Shown here: one piece after another, positions 7,230-11,728 of the stretch
Numbering within the stretch: position 1 is the stretch's first letter
Layout of the letters: every line of letters starts with the position of its first letter
Assembly: GCA_000435715.1 (NCBI GenBank)
Contig: FR882601.1
Location: 1-11,728 of the forward strand
DNA: 11,728 nucleotides
Direction of reading: 5' to 3'
From: Firmicutes bacterium CAG:145
GTDB lineage: Bacteria > Bacillota > Clostridia > Peptostreptococcales > Anaerovoracaceae
Notes under the pieces: model-generated
The model's database searches: none
Told to the model about the DNA's origin: nothing
The model's input: only the letters and a program-made list of their open reading frames with translations
Translations under genes and position numbers: made by a program

Positions 7230-7934
7230 TTGAATAATATAGGGAAAAGGCCGTCGAGGACACTTTTATATGAAGAGGTAGTCAATGATTTATATGCACT
7301 CATCGATAAAAGTCAGATGAAGCCGGGAGAAAAACTGCCTCCGGAACGGGAGCTGACCGAAAAACTCGGTATCAGCAGAAATGTGTTGAGAGAAGCCTTC
7401 CATGTTCTTGAAAGCAGAGGCATTATCAATTCCTATCAGGGAAAGGGACGCTTTCTGCGTAAGGTTCCGCAGGAAGAAGGCATAGAGACTAAATACGATA
7501 GCTTGAGCAAGAATCTGGAACGCTGTTCCATGATGGAAGCATACGAAGTGAGACAGGTTCTGGAAGTAAAGGCTGTAGAGCTTATAATCAGAAATGCGAC
7601 AGAAGCAGATATAGATGAGATGGCGGCCGCCTGTGAGGAAATGGCGGAGAATTTCAGAGAAAGCGGGAGGACCGTCGGCGAATTTGAACTCCACAGACTG
7701 TATGCGAAAAAGACGGGCAGCCTGTTTATGGAGCAGACACTTGAAATCGTGATTTCCAGCATTTTGGCAATGATGCACGGAAACTTCAGGGATGTGTTGA
7801 ATATACATAATCCTGAAGAAGAGGTAAAATCTCACCGACAGATTATCGAGGCCATAAGAGAACGAAACGCGGAGAAGGGCAAGGAACTGATGTTTCAGCA
7901 CATTCAAAGCACTATGGACATGCTGAGACAATGA
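7230..7934 (+). CDS. GntR-family (FadR/FCD type) transcriptional regulator
   Basis: DNA-binding regulator of 234 residues. Residues about 10-77 form the GntR winged helix-turn-helix (KPGEKLPPERELTEKLGISR at 31-50, then VLREAFHVLESRGII, then the wing). Residues about 90-230 are an all-helical FCD effector domain; the metal-site histidines are visible at His155, His202 and His224, while the usual Asp is replaced by Glu (151 or 153). FCD regulators typically respond to small organic acids or amino acid derivatives. The start codon is TTG at 7230, with a G-rich site (GAGGGGGG, 7216-7223) 6 nt upstream; the next in-frame Met falls inside the DNA-binding domain, so TTG is required. The gene has its own promoter and a terminator, and shares an operator-like motif with the following operon, so it probably controls that operon and itself. 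Confidence 0.9.
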   Translation: MNNIGKRPSRTLLYEEVVNDLYALIDKSQMKPGEKLPPERELTEKLGISRNVLREAFHVLESRGIINSYQGKGRFLRKVPQEEGIETKYDSLSKNLERCSMMEAYEVRQVLEVKAVELIIRNATEADIDEMAAACEEMAENFRESGRTVGEFELHRLYAKKTGSLFMEQTLEIVISSILAMMHGNFRDVLNIHNPEEEVKSHRQIIEAIRERNAEKGKELMFQHIQSTMDMLRQ

Positions 7935-7956
7935 CGCGGTTTAACTGAATAAACTT

Positions 7957-8008
7957 AAAAAACACATGACCGATTAACAGAGAAAAATCAGGGCGCATGT
8001 GTTTTTTT
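7957..8008 (+). terminator. Probable intrinsic terminator after the GntR gene
   Basis: AAAAAACACATG (7957-7968) pairs fully with CATGTGTTTTTT (7996-8007), and the T-run continues to 8008. The stem is 12 bp but half of it is A-T pairs that include the U-tract, and the 27-nt loop is longer than usual. The A-run/T-run symmetry would let it act on both strands. It lies 23 bp after the GntR stop and before the next promoter. Confidence 0.65.
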
Positions 8009-8038
8009 ATAGGTCAGAGAAATATTGTGAAAAAATTG

Positions 8039-8067
8039 TTGACAATGGTTTTTACAAATGATATGAT
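8039..8067 (+). promoter_or_regulatory. Strong sigma-A-type promoter of the M28/transporter/ATC-hydrolase operon
   Basis: Perfect TTGACA at 8039-8044, a 17-bp spacer, and TATGAT at 8062-8067. Predicted transcription start near 8074, about 60 nt before the M28 ATG. Such a near-consensus promoter would be strongly active unless repressed, which agrees with the operator-like motif just downstream. Confidence 0.8.
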
Positions 8068-8079
8068 TCAATCATAAAT

Positions 8080-8106
8080 TGGGTGAACAAGAGACCAAGT
8101 GAACAA
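8080..8106 (+). promoter_or_regulatory. Putative GntR operator, copy 2 (with direct repeat)
   Basis: TGGGTGAACAAG at 8080-8091 begins 12 bp after the -10 box, as in the GntR promoter, and is followed by GACCAAGT at 8093-8100, which also occurs in copy 1. Aligned with copy 1, this site looks like TGGGTGA...CCAAGT with 8 extra bases. GTGAACAA occurs twice (8083-8090 and 8099-8106), starts 16 bp apart. Likely site for the neighbouring regulator; not proven. Confidence 0.5.
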
Positions 8107-8134
8107 TATGCCGGAACGCGGCGGGAGGGAGTTT

Positions 8135-9862
8135 ATGATAGAAAAAGTTAGCAGAGAAGAACTATTAAAGACTGTTGAATATATGACGAAAAATTTTCCC
8201 TATCGGTTAGCGGGGAGCAAATGCGAAGCGGACGCGTCCGTATATGTAACGGAACGGCTCCGCGATTACGGTCTGATTGCCGAAAACAAGAAGTTCTACA
8301 CGTATAACAGCAATCCCATGTTTTCAAAGGTCGTCGTTATGTATGATGAAATTGAAGAGGAAATCGAGAGCCTGCCGTGCGCTCATATAAGAAGTACAAA
8401 AAAAGAAGGAGAAATATTTGATTTAGTTTATGTGGGAAACGGAGACGCCGGCTCCTATGACGGGATAGACGTAAAGGGAAAAATGGTTCTCGTGGAAGTT
8501 ACCTACGCTCCTCCTGTTCCGGAAAAAGCGCGTATCGCCTCTGAAATGGGCGCTGCGGGAATTATGTGTATGAACTGGGGCAACGACGAAGAGGTGATTT
8601 GCAGGAGAGGTTTAAAAGGCGTATGGGGAAACCCGACAGAAGAAAATTTTCATAAGATTCCTGATCTTGTCGGCGTCGGTATTACGAGAAACACCGGGTT
8701 GAAATTAAAGGAACTTTGCCTGAACGGCAAATCGGTAAAAGTAAAGGTGACGGCTGTCGCCGACAGGACTTGGAGCATTGTACATCAGCCTACAGCCATA
8801 CTGAAGGGAAACGGAAAGACCGACGACTTCATATTAGTATGCTCTCATCTTGACGCTTGGGAACCGGGAGTTACATGCAACGCGACCGGCAACGCGACGA
8901 CGCTGGAGGTTTGCCGGATTCTTTCACAGCACAGAAATGAGCTGAACAGGGATATATATTTCGTATTCTGGAACGGCCATGAAATCGCCGAGGCCGCCGG
9001 CTCTACATGGTTTGTGGACAATAACTGGGATGATCTGAATAAGCATTGCGTTTGCTATATGCATATAGACTCTACCGGAGTCAGAGAAACTGAGCTTTAT
9101 GAAGTAAAGACGTCTGCCGAGTTGCTTGATTTTTCCGTAAAGAATATCGAGGAGGTCCTGCCGAGACTCGAGCTGCGAGCGATGTCGCTAAAAAAAATCG
9201 GAGACCAGAGCTTTATGGGCATAGGCGTTTCTTCTATTACCCAGAGAAAGTCGTTTACCCGGGAGTATATGGAACATGCTCACGGGGCCACCTTGGGATG
9301 GTGGAACCACACTACTGAAGACGGACTGGACAAATGCGACCCGAGCGCCTTGGAAGAAGATACGAGGGCTACGCTGAAGGCCATATATGATTTGGCCACC
9401 TTGGAATTTTTGCCTTACGACTTTACGGAAATCTTCAGGACTTTCAAAAATAATGTGACGCTGATAGCGGAGAAGTATTCGAGCCATATGGAGTTTTCGG
9501 ACCTTTTGGATAATATTTGCGATGCGGAAAGGCGAGTTCTTGAAATTCAAAATCTGCCGAAGGACAGTCTAAAGGGAAAGGCAAGCTATTACAACGACAT
9601 GATGAAATTAGTCGCACGCAATATGACAAATATCACTATGACTTGCGCTGACAAATATTCTCAGGACAGCTATGGCTTCACTGCTCTTACATATCCGGTA
9701 CCTCTTTTTGCAGAAATTGAGAGGCTGGACGGCTTAGACCCGGCTTCTCTGCAATACGGACTGATTCAGACCAAGCTGATTAAAAATAAAAACAGGATAA
9801 ACGACGCGCTTTATACAATAAGTAAATTTGCTTCGCTGTACCGAGAAGTATTAAAAGGATAA
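8135..9862 (+). CDS. M28-family peptidase-like protein with atypical metal site
   Basis: Predicted cytosolic protein of 575 residues without signal peptide. Family M28 proteins are zinc aminopeptidases/carboxypeptidases. Order: an N-terminal M28 part, a PA-like insert (about residues 85-205, DVKGKMVLVEV and EMGAAGIMCMNWG), the catalytic core (about 215-420), and a helical C-terminal extension. Core residues kept: His238 and Asp240 (SHLDAW), Asp312 (HIDSTG), Asp357 (GDQSF), His392 (NHTTEDG). Two are unusual: the bridging Asp of the ADDNASG motif is Thr247 (VTCNATG), and the catalytic Glu-Glu pair reads His282-Glu283 (NGHEIAEAAGS). It may be a divergent amidase or peptidase, or inactive. ATG 8135 was chosen because GGAGG lies 6 nt upstream; the frame extends to a GTG at 8099 with no such site, inside the operator. 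It is the first gene of its operon, 49 bp before the transporter. Confidence 0.82.
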   Translation: MIEKVSREELLKTVEYMTKNFPYRLAGSKCEADASVYVTERLRDYGLIAENKKFYTYNSNPMFSKVVVMYDEIEEEIESLPCAHIRSTKKEGEIFDLVYVGNGDAGSYDGIDVKGKMVLVEVTYAPPVPEKARIASEMGAAGIMCMNWGNDEEVICRRGLKGVWGNPTEENFHKIPDLVGVGITRNTGLKLKELCLNGKSVKVKVTAVADRTWSIVHQPTAILKGNGKTDDFILVCSHLDAWEPGVTCNATGNATTLEVCRILSQHRNELNRDIYFVFWNGHEIAEAAGSTWFVDNNWDDLNKHCVCYMHIDSTGVRETELYEVKTSAELLDFSVKNIEEVLPRLELRAMSLKKIGDQSFMGIGVSSITQRKSFTREYMEHAHGATLGWWNHTTEDGLDKCDPSALEEDTRATLKAIYDLATLEFLPYDFTEIFRTFKNNVTLIAEKYSSHMEFSDLLDNICDAERRVLEIQNLPKDSLKGKASYYNDMMKLVARNMTNITMTCADKYSQDSYGFTALTYPVPLFAEIERLDGLDPASLQYGLIQTKLIKNKNRINDALYTISKFASLYREVLKG

Positions 9863-9911
9863 TAAAGCTGTTGCTATTAAGAAATAAAATTTAAAAAAAG
9901 GAGGCTTAGAG

Positions 9912-11150
9912 ATGGAAACTAATGTCAAAAAGAAGCTGACGGCAAGAGAGATTTTAGGGAAGACCGGTCCCGGCATTATCATGGCTGCCGCCGCAGTAGG
10001 AACCGGAACTGTTACTACCTCGGCGATTCTCGGAGCAAATTACGAGTACGGTATGGTGTGGATGGTATGTCTTGCCTTGCTTATGAGAGGTATTTATATG
10101 CGCTCAGCTTATACTGCTCAAATTGTTTTAGGTATGCCTGTCTTAGACTGCATCAACGCCTATTACGGCAAGATTCTCTGCGCCATAGCGGGCTTTGTAT
10201 GTGCGTTTGGCTGCGTAGCATATGAAGTCGGCAATTTTTCAGGCAGCGGAATTTCATTGAATCTGATCTTCGGTCTTGATTGGAAAATCGGCGGAACAAT
10301 AATGACCATAGTATGCCTTCTGTTTATTTTCGGGAAAAGCATTTATAGTAGAGTGGAAAAAGGTATGAAGGTTTGCGTTTTCCTCATGGTAGCGGGCTTT
10401 CTTATCGCGCTTATCGCGGCGGGAGGACCGTCGCCGGTAGGCTTGGCCAAGGGGTTTATTCCTAACCTTCCCGACCAGGAAGCTCTGTTTACGACATTAG
10501 CGTTTATCGGCTCCTGCGCCGCTATTTCAGGCTTAGTATACGGCACGCATTTATCTAAAGAAAAGAAATGGGTAAAAGATGATATTAAAAACGGCGCGCT
10601 GGCCTGGGACGTTATACTGGGAGCAGGCTCTATAGCCTTAATCGTAATTCTGGTTCTGCTGACCTCCGCTAAAATCCTGTATCCGCAGGGAGTCACTGTA
10701 GCCGCCGTGCAGGACCTCACGGTGCTGTTCGATACAATCGTAGGCAAGTTCGCGCCGTATCTTTTGGGAATATGTTTGCTGGCGGCGTCTGCTTCATCTC
10801 TGCTTGTCAGCGCACAGATGGGGGCCGTATTGCTCCTGGCGGGATTTGGCCGCGAGGCAAAGATGGAGGACAAGGATGTAAAAATTCTATCCGTGGTAAT
10901 TCTTGTACTTGGTGCGGCTACGGCGTTTATCTTCGGCTCTAGTTCGCCGACTCAAGTACTTTTAATCGCAAATGTATGCGCCGTAATCAACGCGCCTCTG
11001 CTTGCGGTTCTTATCATAATGATAGTAAACAGAAAAGAAATGGGAGAATTCAAATCCAGCGCTAAGAACAATGTCGCGCTGACGATTTGCTGCGCCGCGT
11101 TGTTCGCGGTTACGGTTTACAATCTTTGCAAGTTGCTGCACATTATCTAA
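9912..11150 (+). CDS. NRAMP-fold transporter lacking the metal-binding motifs
   Basis: Integral membrane protein of 412 residues with about eleven hydrophobic segments, related to the NRAMP/SLC11 (MntH) family. TM1 aligns well with MntH (GPGIIMAAAAV at 19-29) but the DPGN metal motif is replaced by Gly30-Thr31-Gly32-Thr33. In TM6 the MPH motif is replaced by Ser206-Gly207-Leu208 (ISGLVYGTHLSK). With Asp, Asn and Met ligands all gone, Mn/Fe transport by the known mechanism is unlikely; another substrate, perhaps an organic one, is more plausible given the catabolic neighbours. AGGAGG at 9899-9904, 7 nt before the ATG, supports the start. It lies 49 bp after the M28 gene and 26 bp before the ATC-hydrolase gene. 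Codon choice is low in ATA (about 8 of 40 Ile), unlike the left block. Confidence 0.82.
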   Translation: METNVKKKLTAREILGKTGPGIIMAAAAVGTGTVTTSAILGANYEYGMVWMVCLALLMRGIYMRSAYTAQIVLGMPVLDCINAYYGKILCAIAGFVCAFGCVAYEVGNFSGSGISLNLIFGLDWKIGGTIMTIVCLLFIFGKSIYSRVEKGMKVCVFLMVAGFLIALIAAGGPSPVGLAKGFIPNLPDQEALFTTLAFIGSCAAISGLVYGTHLSKEKKWVKDDIKNGALAWDVILGAGSIALIVILVLLTSAKILYPQGVTVAAVQDLTVLFDTIVGKFAPYLLGICLLAASASSLLVSAQMGAVLLLAGFGREAKMEDKDVKILSVVILVLGAATAFIFGSSSPTQVLLIANVCAVINAPLLAVLIIMIVNRKEMGEFKSSAKNNVALTICCAALFAVTVYNLCKLLHII

Positions 11151-11176
11151 AAGCTGTTAAGGAAAGGAAGAGAAAA

Positions 11177-11671
11177 ATGGCACAGGTAAAAACTATCGGA
11201 GAGGCTGTTCGCAACATGAGCGTACATATGGCGAATATGTATTATTACTTAACAAAAGCAGTAATCGAAGACTTCGGCGACGAAGCAAAAAAATCCTTTG
11301 AACGCGCGATTATAGAATTCGGACATGAGAGGGGAAAGGCCATAAGAGAAGAAGTGGTGGCGGCAGGACTTCCGCTCACCATGGAAAACCTCGACAGGTT
11401 CTACGACATTCCTATCGCGGAGGGCTGGGACTTGCACAGAAGCTATGAAAACGATATGAAGATGAACATAACTGACAGCTGCACCTTCGCCACGGTATGG
11501 CTGGAAAAGGATTGGTCTGAAGTAGGACACATCTATTGTCTTATCGACATAGCGATTCGGGAAGGCTACAGTGATAATGTAAAATTCTGCCCTGTCAAGA
11601 ATATTTTGGAAGGAGATCCTCACTGTCAGTCATTAACCGTATACAGAAATATTGAAAAGAAAGGGCTGTAG
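11177..11671 (+). CDS. L-2-amino-thiazoline-4-carboxylate hydrolase (ATC hydrolase) family protein
   Basis: Small soluble protein of 164 residues resembling the ATC_hydrolase family (PF14196). The named activity, from Pseudomonas, opens the thiazoline ring of L-ATC to S-carbamoyl-L-cysteine on the route to L-cysteine, but most family members have not been assayed. Features visible: an N-terminal helical part with EFGHERGKAIRE (47-58), then DSCTFATVWLEKDW (100-113) with Asp100 and Cys102, GHIYCLIDIAI (117-127) with His118 and Cys121, and CPVKNILEGDPHC (138-150). The conserved Cys, His and Asp residues are candidate catalytic groups. ATG 11177 was chosen with AAGGAAG 6 nt upstream; the frame is open 30 codons further into the transporter gene, without support. 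It is separated from the next gene by one base, so the two are probably translationally coupled. Confidence 0.8.
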   Translation: MAQVKTIGEAVRNMSVHMANMYYYLTKAVIEDFGDEAKKSFERAIIEFGHERGKAIREEVVAAGLPLTMENLDRFYDIPIAEGWDLHRSYENDMKMNITDSCTFATVWLEKDWSEVGHIYCLIDIAIREGYSDNVKFCPVKNILEGDPHCQSLTVYRNIEKKGL

Positions 11672-11672
11672 G

Positions 11673-11728
11673 ATGAAAATCAAGGTTTTAATACCCAACA
11701 GCGGTATGAGCCGCAGTATCCTCGAGGC
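11673..11728 (+). CDS. Probable Asp/Glu/hydantoin racemase family protein (5' fragment)
   Basis: Only 18 complete codons are present before the window ends. The N-terminus MKIKVLIPNSGMSRSILE fits the first beta strand and phosphate/carboxylate loop of the Asp/Glu/hydantoin racemase superfamily, where the pattern is roughly KI-hydrophobic-PN(S/T). The ATG follows the ATC-hydrolase TAG by one base, and the G-rich end of that gene (AAAGGG) is the likely ribosome binding site. In the known ATC pathway a racemase works beside ATC hydrolase, so this neighbour is suggestive. The fragment is too short for a firm call. Confidence 0.55.
   Translation, partial: MKIKVLIPNSGMSRSILE

Noticed and set aside
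7290..7931. 213-residue open frame opposite the GntR gene
   Set aside because: Antisense to a regulator with a full HTH and FCD domain; no ribosome binding site or family resemblance.
8099..8134. GTG start 12 codons upstream for the M28 protein
   Set aside because: No ribosome binding site precedes it and it lies within the operator-like sequence, while ATG 8135 has GGAGG at 6 nt.
11087..11176. 30-codon N-terminal extension of the ATC-hydrolase protein
   Set aside because: It overlaps the transporter gene out of frame, is rich in Arg/Lys without family similarity, and ATG 11177 has AAGGAAG at 6 nt.
1..11728. CRISPR arrays, tRNA/rRNA genes, insertion sequences, prophage genes
   Set aside because: No regularly spaced repeats, cloverleaf, transposase or phage motifs were seen on either strand.

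Overview
The window looks like a piece of a clostridial (Bacillota) chromosome. The evidence is strong AGGAGG-type ribosome binding sites, heavy use of ATA and AGA codons in the left genes, consensus TTGACA/TATAAT promoters, and protein families typical of gut Clostridia (YkvI, MetA of the acetyl type, MetY, GntR/FCD). I cannot name the genus. All calls come from reading the sequence and recognising families; no search was run.

Left block (about 1-4058, + strand). A tightly packed operon encodes a RarD-type EamA exporter, then a 663-residue protein that joins a complete YkvI-type membrane transporter to a complete metallo-beta-lactamase-fold hydrolase, then a TPR-repeat protein of unknown role. 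The fusion has a plausible internal ribosome binding site and ATG at the domain junction.

Middle block (4059-7020, - strand). An operon reads thiamine pyrophosphokinase, O-acetylhomoserine sulfhydrylase (metY), then homoserine O-acyltransferase (metA). MetA carries Glu111, the acetyl-CoA signature, so metA and metY make a coherent direct-sulfhydrylation route to homocysteine. The metA stop codon directly abuts the stop codon of the TPR gene, with no base between them.

Right block (7123-11728, + strand). A GntR/FadR-family regulator with its own promoter and terminator is followed by a separately promoted operon. That operon encodes an M28-like peptidase with altered active-site residues, an NRAMP-fold transporter that has lost both metal-binding motifs, an ATC-hydrolase (L-2-amino-thiazoline-4-carboxylate hydrolase) family protein, and the start of a probable Asp/Glu/hydantoin racemase family protein cut by the window end. 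The regulator promoter and the operon promoter share the same unusual layout: TTGACA, 17 bp, TATNAT, 12 bp, then TGGGTGA(C/A)CAAG. This points to a shared operator. Codon choice in the transporter gene differs clearly from the left block (far fewer ATA codons).

The right block is the best candidate for an undescribed system. It resembles a regulated pathway for taking up and breaking down a small organic compound, possibly a thiazoline, cyclic amide or peptide-like nitrogen/sulfur compound. The substrate is inference.
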